This document shows, piece by piece, positions 11,881 to 25,400 of a stretch of 64,000 nt of DNA. The number at the start of each line of letters is the position of its first letter. Within the stretch, counting starts at the first letter, position 1. The notes beneath the pieces were generated by a model. It did no database searches, was not told the origin of the DNA, and worked only from the letters and a program-made list of their open reading frames with translations. A program made the translations under genes and the position numbers. The DNA is from Karalla daura (lineage: Eukaryota; Chordata; Actinopteri; Chaetodontiformes; Leiognathidae), in contig CM055199.1 in assembly GCA_029224185.1 (NCBI GenBank), forward strand, positions 14,886,767 to 14,950,766, given 5' to 3'.

Positions 11881-12655
11881 CAGTGAAATTCAAGAGGGCT
11901 GCACACAAATATGTTTAACCTGTAATCCACATTTGTCAAAGTCTATAGAGTGTCTGATTTTGTGTGACCCTGAAAGAGATGTAGCTAAGCCATTTGGAGA
12001 AAGACCTGGAGTGCACAAAATGTTGCTCATGCTTTTAGCATGTCAGTCACTGCAGCTGTGAAATAAACACCCACCCAAAGATAACTTGATTAGCTTAGAC
12101 ACTGTTTCTACAATCATGTCCTAACATTATTTATGTTCTCTCAGTTGAAAAAAAAAAAGCATCATTAAAGTGTGCATGCCCTTGCCGGAACGTGAGGAGA
12201 ATATAAACTCAGGTGCAACTTTGATGTGAAAAATTTTCCTGTTGTCCAAGTGCGCAAGCCAAAACCTGACCAACGGAGAGTAATGAGGAAAAAAGTCATT
12301 AGTTCCCCCCATCAGCGACCAAACTGTTCTTGTGTCATTATGCTTGTGTTAAGATCATAAAACACTTGCAAACAACACACCTACGCATCCATCTCCTCGC
12401 CACTTTATTAACGGCGGACAAGGCGAAGGAAGGGAAGAGAAAGTCATTAGAAGGGGAAGATGCTTCAAAGCAGTTTGTCTTGCATTTAGGCCACAAGCCA
12501 GGCATCCTCAGTTGACAGAGCAAACATGCTTCGTAGTCATCTTTACCTCAGAAAATGGGTCAACACGCTCGACACTGCCAGTAGATCTTAAAACCTCTGC
12601 TTGGCTTCTTAACACACTTGGCTGTGTTTGTCATTTAGAAAATGTAATGTCTGAT

Positions 12656-12990
12656 TTGGGCAACACAGTAACTTGGGAAATAGCTCTGTCGCCTCACAAT
12701 AAGACGCTCCCCAGTTTGAATACAGGTTGCATCAAGGGTCTGTTTGTGTGGAGATTGCTTGGGCATTCTCTTGCTTTCTCCAACGGTCCAAAAACATGCA
12801 TGTTGAGGTCGACTGGAGACTATAAATTGCCCCCAGGTGTGAATGTGAGAGTGAATTGTGTGTGCGTGTCCTGTGACAAACTGAATCCAGGGTGTATTCC
12901 CTGTCTTCATCCTGTGTTTGCTGGAGATGGGCTCCAGCAGACCCCTGCGGCACCATTGGATAATAAGCAAGTAAGATAATGGTTGGATGG
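12656..12990 (+). mobile_element. SINE-like element copy, near full length, plus orientation
   Basis: It runs from a head with 'ctctgtcgcctcacaataag' and a B-box-like 'gtttgaatacagg' through 'tccaaaaacatgcatg' and 'gtgtgaatgtgagagtgaa'. It then shows 'ccagggtgtattccctg' and 'ggagatgggctccagcagacccc', and ends in a 'gataatggttggatgg' tail. It is the best-preserved plus-strand copy and shows all family landmarks. The 155-residue ORF across it is not a gene. Confidence 0.87.
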
Positions 12991-14389
12991 AGAGATACTC
13001 ATTTCAGCAGACAATTGAGTACTTGTTCCAGCTCAAAGATAAAGAACATATAGGGGATTGTAAATGTTTTATTTTCAAATTTGCAAACAGTTACTGAAGT
13101 AAGTTCTTCTTATAAACAGGTCAAAGACCTTTGTGATGATAGTATAAAGGTTTTCTGCTGTGTTAATGTCATTCCACTGCAGCTCTTTGGCCACATCACA
13201 AGTGACGTCCTGACTTTGATTAATTGCCTTAATATACACTCAGGGTCATGCTGTGACACGGTGGCATGATTAAGTAGCTCTCATGTCAGCTGTCTGCCAA
13301 CTTTTTGCTTTTAAATCCGGGCTGATCTCCCAAAGTATTGTCTTAGCCGACTGGAAAGTCTTACAGCGAGCTGGGAGATTTTCACTTGTGGTTTGGAGCT
13401 CACGCTGCGTCTCGGCTTACTGTGCTGCAAGTTTTAGGGTTTGCATTTGCAGGGGATACAACGTGCTCCATTGTACTGAAGATAATTATCAATCACCGCT
13501 AATAAAATAAACAAAATCTGCCTTCAGTAAGTCATGCATTGTTATTACGAGTTGATGTATGAGGCAAACTAAATCTGCAGCAATGGATAGATGTCTGCAT
13601 GAGGACTGATCACAGCAAGCAGTTTTTTAATGGGCAAAGGAGAAGGAAAAGTAGAGGGGGGGACAGCTGTGTTGCATCAAACTGTGACTGGACGACTCAG
13701 CTCCCAGTATCTGTCACTGTTGTCTAAACAAAGACCGCTGTGCTGATCGATAGAGTGCAGAGCCTGCGACTTGTGGAAAACTGACTATTAAGGTGAAATG
13801 TCTGTTTATGAGCACAGCACGTGTGAAAAACTACTGATTCAAATAAAAACCTCTGCTGATTTTATTTCATTCTTTTGGCACTGACACTCCTGCAATAAAC
13901 TGCAAGGACTGCTGGACAGAAAGTCTGAGATAGACTTGATCTGGTGTGAAATCAATGCTCGCTAACTACTCAGACTGTAGAGGAGAAGCTCAGCAGAATG
14001 GGTTTTGCTCTTACTGTACTCCTCACTTTGAGTCTGATTTGTACCCAGAGGAGAGGAATGGATGACTCCTTGGCCAAATGATTAAGGCCGGGGTAGACAT
14101 GAGGTTTTAGCAGAAAAAAAGCCCGCGACCAGAGACAGTCGTATTCAGGATCTGAAACACCCCACTGCACTTCAATCAGTCCGGTGGTTGAGGTGGCACA
14201 CACGCCATGCTCCCGCTGAATGTACATTCACCCGTTCCTGCTGTTTGAAGCACATCTCCGGCCGATCCTCAAAGCGACTTATGCTCTGAAGATCCATGCA
14301 ATGCTTTATCATCCTCAGGACAACGCATTGTGTGCTCATTTATTGTAAGAGTACTGTATTTACTCTAGCGTGTTTTCTTTGTCTAAACA

Positions 14390-14503
14390 CTTGGTTAGCC
14401 CTGTCACCTCACAGCAGAAAGTTCATAATTTGAGTCTAGGTTGAACATGGTTTTCTCCAGGTACTCCCATATTATAAAAGCATGCATGTTTAGGCTCTGT
14501 TAA
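14390..14503 (+). mobile_element. SINE-like element, 5' part only
   Basis: It contains the 'gttagccctgtcacctcacagcag' head, a decayed B box, 'ttttctccaggtactcc' and 'agcatgcatgtttaggctctgtt'. It then stops. The 3' half is missing, unlike the usual 5' truncation of retroposed copies. Confidence 0.68.
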
Positions 14504-17500
14504 CATGTTAGTACTGTGTTTTGTTTCCAGTGGTCATTTTAAAATAGTTTCACAGCAACATTTTGAAAAAAAATACACTCGAAGAAACTTCTAGCAACAC
14601 TGCATTACATATGCCACACCAGCAGGTGGCAGTGTGATTTGTGATGACTGCACACCTGTGCAGTCGGTTCGTGGATAATGGCTGAATAAATGAAGATTGA
14701 ATTTCAACTCAGTTTTATTGGCAGCACCAAATTATAGCAGTACTATCTCAGAAAACTTTACTTAAGAGCTGGTCTGTTCCAACCAAACTTTTAAATCTGA
14801 GCCCAGAAATCCGTAAACATAGGAGCAAGCTGCTGGAAAACCATTGCGAGGAAAAGAAAATTCTCTTTTAACAGGCAGAAACCTCGAGCTGAGCCATGTA
14901 CAATTTGGTTTCCTATTTAAGTCAGGTTGCTGTCATTAGTTGCAATGACTAGAAGTGCTTTATTATTTATTTACTGATCTTAAGTCATTAACAAAACCAT
15001 CTCTACATTTTGCAGTTTGGGGAAAAGAAATCTTGCTAGCTGGTGTTAAAGTAAGAGGATGAAGTATTGAAGTTTTCCAAAGCCTTTGTTGTTCTCTGTT
15101 ACAGTTCTCACTGAATTTTCAAGCATCAGTAAATAATTTACCAACAATGGCCGGTGGTTATTAATTGATGGGAGGAAAGCTAGAAAAGTCAAAACTTTCA
15201 GCTGTTGAAGCAGTGGATCTTCAAGGTTTGTTAAACCGTAGAGATCAAGTGATTTTCTCAACTCATGTTGGATTATGCAGCATAAAACTTTTATAAAAGA
15301 GAAAGCTGACAAATTTGAATGACAGACACAGGGTAGAATTGTCTTCAGAAGTTAAGAAATTCATACTATACTAGAGATAGACGAACCCCATAACCTCACA
15401 TAAAGAACTAAAAACACTCATTCTCCTGACTGATGAATTATAGAAGAAAGTGACTCATCTTTCGACTCGTAAAATGTGTTAAAATCAGCACAGTGAGCAT
15501 CTTTATTGACAGTGCAGGAGCTAAAATCACAGGACTTCATGTCAAGTGAACATATTTGGCAAATGGATACTTGAAACATTAAAAATCAATCAAGGTTATT
15601 AACTGAGCTGTGTTGGGCTGAGGTAAGTCCCTGCTATGTCTCATCCGTGTAGTATAAAATGCTAAAAATGACAGTTTGACATTGGTATTGCCATTGTCAA
15701 TTTGTGTGATATCATTATGTTGATATATTTGCATTTCCTTTTCAGTCTGGAGTCTGATTTTGGGATGATTTCTGGTGGTTTTCTACCCTCACTTAGCATT
15801 AATCTGACAGTTTACTAGTACGCTACTTACATTTACTGTGGCTGCTATGAAGGCAGTAAGAAGGACATCAAAGCTAATATCCCCATGATGGCCACAGCTT
15901 TTCATGCACACCAACCAAACTTGACCTCAAAAAACTGTGTCGTATCGCCACTTGTGCATGTTTCAGGTCACACAGACAGTCTCTATCAGCCTTAGCTGTA
16001 AAGGTCTATCAAATGAGTGAATGCATTGGAGAGACAGACAAATCTGTTCCACAAAGGATCAAATTGGTCATAACAAATCATAAAGATTTCTACAATATTG
16101 ATTGTTATTTTTTGCTCCTTTCTATGAAGGAGTCCCCTCCTGGTGGAGCAGAAGCAGCAGCAGCAACAGCAGTCTGGTCCGGTCCAGCTTTGGCACACAG
16201 TCACTTTTTAATGGGGTCACAATCATCACAGTGGCTGTGTGCTTTGTTGGACTCCAGCTCCGTCCTCCGTCAGGCTGACCTCACACAGCCACCGCTGCTT
16301 TGTTGAACATTAAACAGCGCAGTGAGGACAGGCAAAGGATACAGAGGCAGAGAAAAGAGGCGTGCAGACGACTGCCAAGGAACAGAGGGGATGTCTTCAT
16401 TTAAGCTGCCAAAGTAATTTTACAGCTCCAAAGACTGGCATTTAAGAGGAGGAGCAGAGAGGTGAGCACACACTGCCCTCTGCTGATGGATCATTTATGT
16501 TGCAGGGTATTCTGCACACGCCCATGACACTATTATGATAAATACACTCCTTTGATTCATCTGAATAAACACAAAAACTACAGTTTAATTAATGCAGTGC
16601 TTATAAGTTCTTATAAACATTTAACACTATATAATCATTATGAACTCATTCATTACTATTACAACAAATAATCGTTTCACTAAAATCAAATCACTCTCAA
16701 CTAAATGTGGCAAACCAGACAATGACTATAATGGACTGAGATTTGTTTCCATTATAATGTATACATGCATGCATATTTACTTATTTTAGTGATATATTTC
16801 TTACCCCAACATTTGATTTATAGTATAAAGTATGAAGTCACATCAACGATTCACTGCATTTTACTCACATATGCAACCACACTAAAATTTGTCAGCTACT
16901 GACATCTAGCTGACACAGAAAGCAACAACAAAGAGCATCCAGGACACAAGTGGGCAGAAAACACGGCGCGATCAGAAATCAAAATGTATTTATTTGACTT
17001 TTTTATGTCATGCGCGTTCCTGCATGCAGGTTTGTTGGCTCACTCCACTGATTATATTCTGGTGGGAGGTCTGGAATTGGTATTCAGTCTGTGACAAATG
17101 GTGTCCAGTCCACTTGGCATTAACAAAGTCCATTTATATTCAACGGGGCGAGTGTTTGACTTAAACAGGTAGTGCTGGACTCCGAGTGAAATCTCATCTG
17201 TGACTCACGGTAACATTAAAGTTCAGACAGGGATTTGAAAAATGCAGCAAACGCAGCACATTGACAGTCGAGTGTTTCTATCCACCAGGACACTTGTCGG
17301 TGGGGGGGCATTAAATGGTGATCTTATTGGGGTTAAGCCCCTGTAAGGCGCTGTTTAAAAGCATACGGTGACACTGAGGAGAGGGTGGCTGTACATCTTC
17401 GTAGGCGTCTGTGTCAAGACGCCAGCTTACTCAGCCGCCCCCTGCTGAAATCATCCTGCATGCTAGTGCTTTTCTTTTATTATTTATGTTAATCCACAAC

Positions 17501-17596
17501 AAGTTGCACAGAAACCAGAGAACCTGAACAGGAAAAGCTAAGGCTTTTTGCTTTTTTATCTTAAGAATTGGACGACCATGTAGATCACCCAGTGGG

Positions 17597-17856
17597 TCAG
17601 ATGACCTTTCTCTGTGGAGTTTACATGAATATTCTGTGCTGGTTTCTTCCCACAGTCAAAAACATGCAGGTTTAGGTCCGTTGGAGACCTGTAGATGTGA
17701 GTGTGATAGTGAATAGAGTGTGGGTGAACCCTGTTATGGACTGCTGACCTGTCCATGGTGTATTCCCTGCCTTCACCCTATATGTGCTGGAGATACGCTC
17801 CAGCAGACATCTGTGGCACCACTGGGTGCAAAGTGGGTGAGATAATGGATAGACCT
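17597..17856 (+). mobile_element. SINE-like element copy, plus orientation, head missing
   Basis: It begins at the 'gacctttctctgtggagtttacatg' block and shows 'cccacagtcaaaaacatgcagg' and 'gtgagtgtgatagtgaata'. It continues with 'gacctgtccatggtgtattccctgcc', 'ctccagcagacatctgtggcaccac' and 'gagataatggata'. The tRNA-like head is absent (5' truncation). Confidence 0.82.
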
Positions 17857-19219
17857 AGGGCATGAAAAGTTTCTCTCAATTGATTTTAGTGGGTTATTTG
17901 AGGAGAGTGTTGTGAAGTAACCATATATTATTCAGAAGTCATCGTGTAGAGCCGTTAAACAGGCTGACGACTAACACGCGTGTCAAAACATCATTTAACA
18001 GACAGGTTCTTGAGCTAACATCTCTTAATGGTTCGGCGGATGGAAATAAAGATAAAGACATCAAACTTTCATGAGCGCCTGTGTTATAGAGATTTATGCA
18101 TTAACGCAGACGGTAAATATGTCACCGGTTCTGGCTGTGTAACACCTGACTAATTTCCTAATGAGCCTCCCAACGGGCGTGACCTTGTAGTCGTTCCTCT
18201 TTCTCTTTAAACGTTGGGTAAAATATGAGTCTGACATGAAATACGACCCGTGGAGTCGCTGATTTTCAAGTGTCTGTTCATTTGACTCTGCTAACAACAT
18301 TAGAGGAGACAATTATTCCATTAGCTCGGGCCGCAAGAGTGTCACCTCCTGGAGATGAACTGCTAATGTATCGCATCTTCTTGTATACATGAATAATTCA
18401 TAATCATTAATTACACCCACTGCTCGACCTCATCCACCCGGCGATGAAGAAACATTATCATGCCTCTCATCTTGGACAGTGTGCGCCTGCATGGATTTGG
18501 CATCTTGGGTTAAAGAAGAGGCAAAAATCATTAAGGGAATAAAACAGGAAGTTGTAAAAGGCATAATGTAGCTTTTGAGAGCAAAACACAGATGTTTGAA
18601 ACTTTCTCTTCATTACTTTGTTGTTTGTTTTGTGTTTTCATCCAGCTCTGGCACCCAGAGAAGATATACACACCTTTTTTATGTAATCCAAGCAAAGCCC
18701 TCGATTTCTACCTTTGAAAACCATACTGGACACCAATAGAAGACTGATAGAAACCAAACATACAAGTTTTTATTTGCCATTACTTTTATCTTCACTTCTT
18801 GTTTTTGTGCACAGTTTGTAGCAAATGAAAACTTATACAGTCAATGATGACAAAAAAGAAAATGTATCTTCATTTGTCTCTATTTATGACAATTCTTTTT
18901 TCTGTCCAAAACGATACTGAAAATAAATAAAATTTAAAAAAACTACACAGGATGCAAATATACTACCTGGATCCATCTTTTATTTAATCTGCCTGCTTTG
19001 TAAATGTGAGTTGAATAAGCTTACTATAATTCCTGTAAATATCTCTGTAAATTGAAGGTATCACATTTGATTCCATTGGTCTCAAATGAAGTATCAGCTC
19101 CTCACAATGTGAATGAATGAGTGCTTTGCTCAATGATTTTCTCCGACACTGGTTTCCACGTTGATCCCTCTCTGTTAAGTCTCACGCTGCGCATCTCCTT
19201 TGCTTTAGGGAATGGCAGG

Positions 19220-19262
<43 letters not shown>

Positions 19263-19266
19263 TGTG
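19220..19266. repeat. (TG)n microsatellite
   Basis: About 20 nearly perfect TG units, a potential Z-DNA tract. Confidence 0.96.
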
Positions 19267-19504
19267 AACAGACGGGGTTGATGACCTTTTCTGGGAGCTA
19301 TCATTTAATAAACACTGACAGCCTTTTAGAGACCACTTACCATTCATCTGCTCTACAAGATTAGGGCCCCCCTCCCAGTGAAACTGCCCAGTGATCAAAT
19401 CATTGTCCCCAGACAGCGCAGTGACAGCGACAAAACACAAAATCAATATTTCGGCGAGGGGGATTCGTATTTTAGGAATTCTGGCGGCAACTTGCAACTG
19501 TCCA

Positions 19505-19548
19505 ATATCCATCCATTTTCTTGACCTGGCTAATTACGCTTGGTCAGT
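19505..19548 (-). mobile_element. Truncated SINE-like tail, minus orientation
   Basis: The 'atatccatccattttcttgacctg' sequence resembles the complement of the tail of the fish GGATGG-tailed family. It is immediately followed by the G-rich run, in the position where intact copies have a G-rich segment. Assignment is tentative. Confidence 0.4.
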
Positions 19549-19572
19549 GGGGGTGGGGGTGGGGGGTGGGGG
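19549..19572 (+). other. G-quadruplex motif G5-T-G5-T-G6-T-G5
   Basis: Four runs of five or six G separated by single T residues on the + strand. This matches the strongest class of intramolecular G-quadruplex motif (one-base loops). No gene or promoter is recognised nearby, so a role is not implied. Confidence 0.85.
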
Positions 19573-20128
19573 TTCAAATTCAGCCAGAGGTGGTGGTGAG
19601 TAGTTCCTTGAATTGACATCAGACTGTGACAGCACTGTGAGTTTATGGGCTCGGTCACATCTCCAGGTCATTGCATGGGAAAATGTTTTTAAAACATTTG
19701 TGTCAAGGGTCAAGAGATTGTAATGGGAAATTCAAATTTTCCCCTAACCCTTTGCTCTCTGCTGTTGGCTCTGTTGGCTGCTCACTGCTGTGTATACTTT
19801 CAATTAAATTTGAGTAGATGTGCACTTGCTTTTAGTCACATACGCAGAAGATGAAGAAAACCAAAGCTTCTAACTGTCACGTACTGCCTCGTTTGTTTTT
19901 ACTAAATGCAAACAGCCGGCTGCTATTATCAAAATGTTACATGCTTTAACTTCGTGCCAAAAGTGAGGAATGAGAAATGCATTTTTCCATGACAATGTTA
20001 CCATTTATTTGTATTTACTAAGATGAAAGAAGCACAGTTTCCTTGTGAGAACTGTTCTCAACTGTCAAAATTTCACTTTGACCTCGATTCAATGTATGAA
20101 CATGATTTATATACACATTGATCAAAAG

Positions 20129-20165
20129 CAAACTTTAATGAGCAGAAATGACTCATTAAAGTTTG
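20129..20165. repeat. Perfect 14-bp inverted repeat with 9-nt loop
   Basis: The left arm caaactttaatgag (20129-20142) is exactly complementary to the right arm ctcattaaagtttg (20152-20165). It could form a hairpin in RNA or single-stranded DNA. No transposon termini or flanking target duplication were recognised. Confidence 0.85.
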
Positions 20166-21611
20166 GTGAGAACAGTGCATATTAATTACATAGGACTCAA
20201 TGAACTCGGGCACAATTTTGTCAGTGAACAATTGTAAAGGAAAGTGTCGTTTTTATTTACAGTGTCCAATCTTGTTCGTCTGGTAACTCTCACCCAAAAA
20301 ACAGCTATGGTAACATGCATGCAGTTGTACCGACCAACTGAGACAAGTTTTAACTTTGAGAGAAAAACACCCAACAGAAGTCAGTGAAACTGAGATTTAG
20401 AAGATCAAAGGCATTCAAGGTCATGATTTTCTGTCTTCCAAAAATAGTCCAAAGTACACGCTCGAGCGAGAAGACGAGACAGGTTTTACATGACCGACCC
20501 ACTCCCACTCGGCGCACACGTCCACACATACACGCCAGTGAGACAGGTTCGCTGTGAGTGCTCGGCCACAGTCATCCGGTGAATCGTTTCATGCACCGCT
20601 GCAGCAAACACGAGAAGTGCATAGCAGGAAACAGGCCGACAAGGAGGGAGGTAAGAGCACAAGTATGGGACACGCAACCGCTGTGCTCGTCTGAGGCCGA
20701 CTCTCAGCCACCCGGCTGCATGTTGGGCCTATTAAATATGAAGCGATAACACACCCTTACACAAGCCGGGCTGCTCCTCAATCCGGCATTAGCCCTGGAA
20801 AAATAAAAAGGTCCCCTTCTCTGTGTTTTCCTCCCGTGCTGGCAGGAAAAACCTCAATAACCCCCCACGTGGTGGATCCAGACGTTGTCTCCCCTCCCCT
20901 GCTATTTCTCAACGCATTGATAGCGAGATGAGGGATAAATTGATGAAGTTACACTTGGATGAATAAATTAGCGGGCCAACTTGTACTGGAATACATTTAC
21001 ATCTAGATGAGATTACAGTCCTGATGTACAGGCTCATTACTGGCCTAGGCCCCCCCCCCCTCCCCTAGACGTCATCGCCCAATTGCATCCTAACTCATTC
21101 AGCCGGGCAGCGGGAGTGTCGCCGAGAACAATACGTACCGTAACTGACTGATGGATGTGATGAATCAGAAAGCAGGGAACACCACCAGTCGCACGTTATG
21201 AGAGCCGAGTTTCAATGGCTGGACCGCAGAGACCCCGAGGTGCAGATTACTGTCTCTGTGTTTGAGGCTCAGGGAGGTTTAATTAAGGGCAAAATGGCAC
21301 AAACATCATCAGCAGGAAAAATCCTCCTACAACTCACACGCTGACCCTGAAATGCTGTCCTTGCCTTCCAGTATGAGGGGGCGCTCCTCTGAGAGCCTTT
21401 TATGTCTACTGTTTATATGCTATCATAAAGAAATATGAAACGGGAATTCTGCTTTTATGTAGCCTCGAGGGGGAACGAGGGGAAGCATCAAACTGAAAAT
21501 CTCTTTAACGCCCAGTTTAACCTGAATATGTATAAAAGGGAACGCGCATATCTGAATGCATTTATTTTGTGAAATTGTATTTTTCAGCATCCAAAATTTT
21601 GTGTCTCAAAG

Positions 21612-21626
21612 TTAGATAGATAGATA

Positions 21627-21666
<40 letters not shown>
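21612..21666. repeat. Compound (GATA)n(GA)n microsatellite
   Basis: Three GATA units followed by GA dinucleotides with one ACA interruption. The strand is purine-rich. Confidence 0.93.
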
Positions 21667-21670
<4 letters not shown>

Positions 21671-22344
21671 TGGAAGGAAGTTCCCTTAAGTTCAGATATA
21701 CACAACACATGATGTTACTTATTCTGTATTCTGGAGCCATGTCTCCCTTAAAACATTTTACGACAGAGGTTGCTCAGTCTGGGGGCAGTTTGCCAGCAGC
21801 CCAATTGACCTGATTCTCTATACTGCTCCTGTGTCTGACTCCCTGCCCAGTTTTATCTTCTCAGCCGTGATCAGCTTTGACTCTCTGGAATTTATGGATT
21901 AGGCTACTGATATTTCAGTGACAGGGTCTCGTCTGTAGATTCTAATTTGCAGAAATGCCAGTCAGTTTAAATCAGGTAGACTAGACTAACATATTAAGCA
22001 AAACTACCTTTCCCATGCATCCTTGGAAGGACAGGGTTCACTTTATAAATGTCCCCAACCCTGATTTACTTTACCATTTGAGCATACAACAATCTGAACC
22101 CACTAAACAACCGGTACATTGAATTAATCAAATCGAGTTACTACATTAAACTTCTCAACCCACTTGTGTTTTCTGCCTGCCACAGTCCTCCTGGACAAGA
22201 CCAGCTGGTTCGCAGGTGCATGGGATCAAAGCGGCAGAGCTGAAACAGCCTGGAGCTTAAAGTGAGAGTGAAAAGCCTGGACACAAATGGAGGCAGAAAA
22301 CAACACAGAGGGAGGAAAGGTGAAGGAGGCTCTACAGGGAAATC

Positions 22345-22370
22345 TGCTGAAGGGGAGGCTGAAGGGGAGG
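22345..22370. repeat. 12-mer tandem duplication
   Basis: The unit gctgaaggggag occurs twice in direct tandem. Confidence 0.75.
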
Positions 22371-22416
22371 ATAAGACCCCTGTCATCAATGACCTGAGTA
22401 CTCACACTGTCAAGCA

Positions 22417-22420
22417 TACA

Positions 22421-22453
<33 letters not shown>
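22417..22453. repeat. (CA)n microsatellite
   Basis: About 17 CA units. Cys/Val- and Thr/His-rich apparent ORFs on both strands here are artefacts of this array. Confidence 0.95.
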
Positions 22454-22455
<2 letters not shown>

Positions 22456-25400
22456 GGGCTGTAGCAGGAAGGAAAGCAGGGCCTGCTGTCGTCTGTAGTG
22501 AGGAAACAAACATTTCCTCAACGTAATAAGAATTCTCATGAGCAGCTGTTCTTTCCTTTGTTTTTCAATCGTTGGTGTTGGTGTGAAAAGATGCACAAAA
22601 GAAGAGGGGTTTCGCCAGGTTTCGAGGAGCAGCGACAACATGATCCCAGTTCAGCGGAGTCCACCCTTTTCCGCCATTTGAAGGGCGTCGCCTTCCAGAG
22701 TGGGCACATCAGCACCTGTCACTTCTCTCTTCCAGATGTTCAATAGATGCCTTGTGACACTGCGCACAGCCCATCTATCACTCAGCACAAAGCCATAACC
22801 TTCTCCTTCTCTATCTACCACGACATATTCAGGCAGCAATCTGAATATGAGATGCAGGAAGGGAGGAAGAGCAGTGGCTGCGGGGAATGAGAAGTGAAAG
22901 GTTAAGTCTTGGACTGAAACAGCAGGGGATTGTGAATGCGTGATGGCAGGTACACGTTATAGCTCAGAGAAACGGCTGCCGGTTATGGTTTACCGCAGGC
23001 AATCAGGATGAGATGGTGCTGAAGCGGTCCTCCTGGGTCCCAGCTGATGGACAGAGCATGTTATTTGTATTAAATCACAGAGGATAAGTGTGACTGTCTG
23101 TCGCAGCGGCGAGCATCACCTCGCAGGACAACAGAAGCTTTCTTTGCTTTGATCAACACTCCTGTCGTCATACGTTCAGGCTGCAAACAGCATCTCTCTT
23201 TTCTTTTTTTTAAATGTCAATATTTTGGGGAAATGATTCAATACAGACGATCTGGTGGCCTGTAGGAGAGTTTGATTCATGCAAAGCTGTGACTCTATAA
23301 ATATTCTTAGAGAAAATGTGTGTCATTTTCAGCATCCACCCTATTTGTGAAGGGCTGTTACTTCCTGTAATAGAGGACAGACCTCATGGTCATGTCACTT
23401 ATTTCCCTCCTGAGTCACACCAGCATGATTGTGATATTTTGCACCAAAGTCAGCTCTGTTTGGGCTGAGGTTGGAAATGGGTGTTGCTCTGCATTTTCAC
23501 CATAAAATCTATAAAAGTTATTTATTCATATCCATGCGATCCCTCAGGCTTAGAGAAACACTGCAATGTTAAAATGTGCAGGATCATTGCATAGATGCAC
23601 ATGGTCCTCTTTATCACAATTTCGTTTTAGTGTTGCTTGTTACTCAGAATAAACATAAAAGGAACTCAGTCTTGCGATCATATGCCATTATCTGCTATGT
23701 TTGTAGACTTCCTCATTTCTAAATCAAATAAAAACGCAAAAATAAAAACACTCCATTAGCAGCAAAAAAAAAAACCTTTTTAGAATAATCATGATGAGCT
23801 GTGCACACTTTTTAAAGAGGTTTGTATTGAATTGACTCATTAATTATCCCGCAGTGTGTTTTGACATTTATCTGTAGCTTCTAAATCTGGCTCCTCTGAA
23901 ACGACCTTGAGCTGTTTTATTTCCCACTGCAATAGAAGCAATAAAAGAAATTGAAACCAAAATGGACTTCTAATCAAAAAACACTAGGCGGCGTTTACTG
24001 TTGCGGATTTGATCACAGAGATGAATCACCTGACGTCCTTGGACGTGATGCCTGGCTCAGCGTGACCTCTGACCCTGGGTGTGTGGAGACAGTCTGTTTC
24101 TATAGGTCACAAGGGAGGACGTGTTGTTAACTCTGACGACAAACAAACGGACAGAGGACGCACGGCAACAAGCTCAGCCAAGTGTAAAATCAGAATAACA
24201 CAATGGGAGCAGGAGGAGCATGAGCTGCTGTGGCTGCTTGTCACTCATTTTATATATTTAGAGCACAAGTGTGTGTGCTTTAATGCACAGCTAGCTGCAG
24301 AACACTGCATGGACATACAACTAAATACCACCAAAACCAGAAGATTAAAAAAAAATAATGTTGCACACATTTATGGGAACAAAATGCAGCACCTCTGCAT
24401 CACCTTCTACCTTTATAAAAGATGTGACAACAATGGCCAGAACTCTTCAAGTGTGGTTATTATATCAGCAAAAATGACTGACTTCCATCTCCCTTTGTAA
24501 AATTGCAGCTTTCTCCCTGGTAGCAGAGAGGGCAGGGGGCTGCCTGAACTCTCCTCTGGTGCTGAACCTTCAATGATGTCTCAACTTTTATACAACTTAC
24601 TTGCACACTCTTCACACTGATGCTGTGCTGCCTGTGTGTGTATGTGTGTCTGTGTGCGTGTGTGTTTGAGTGACGCAGGGAGGTGGCTGCGACCGGATGA
24701 TGCGATCACACGGTGCAGTCAAGGGTTTGCATCGAGACTGTGGTTAGGCTCAGGCAGCAGCCGTGCTTGTACCATTAGTGAGCAACCATGAGGGACTTCG
24801 CTGACCTCCTCTGTGTTATATAAACACCTGATCAGGAATGCTCAGTGGGGAGAGTGAGAATAGATGGTCTGTCCTTTTCTGAAAGGCAGTGTTTTCCTTG
24901 TCTGTACTTGGAAAACATCTCTGACTCATAATATTCTTCTTTGAGACAGAATACTGTAAGTGAATTGTGGGCTTTCTTTCCCAAGTGGTGATATAACTAT
25001 AGGTGGATATCCACGATCAAGAAGTGAAAGTTCTCACCCACTTTAGCTCAACTTGACCAGAGTCTTCACAGCAAAACAGGCAGCATATCTACTCTCTCCT
25101 TGATTTGCTACTGGCTGTGTTTATGTGCATGTGTGTCTCTGAAACTCTCCACCGAGCAGCTCTGAGGAGAGCAGTGGAGAATGGTTCTGACCTGGGAAGT
25201 ATTTGTAAGCAGATGTTATTTGAAACACAACTCACTTTTTCCTGACCATGAATGCACCTCTCTGAAAGGCTCCTTTGGGTGATGCTGTAGTTAAAAGGAG
25301 TTGTTAGTTTTAGTGGAAATGTGCCCAACAAGCTGAATAAACAAACTTTGCAAGTTTTATCAAAGTAATGAAACAATCTCAGATGAGGTGGCTTGTTTGC

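Noticed and set aside
12512..12979. 155-residue plus-strand ORF
   Set aside because: Most of it lies inside a well-preserved SINE-like copy; no protein similarity is recognised.
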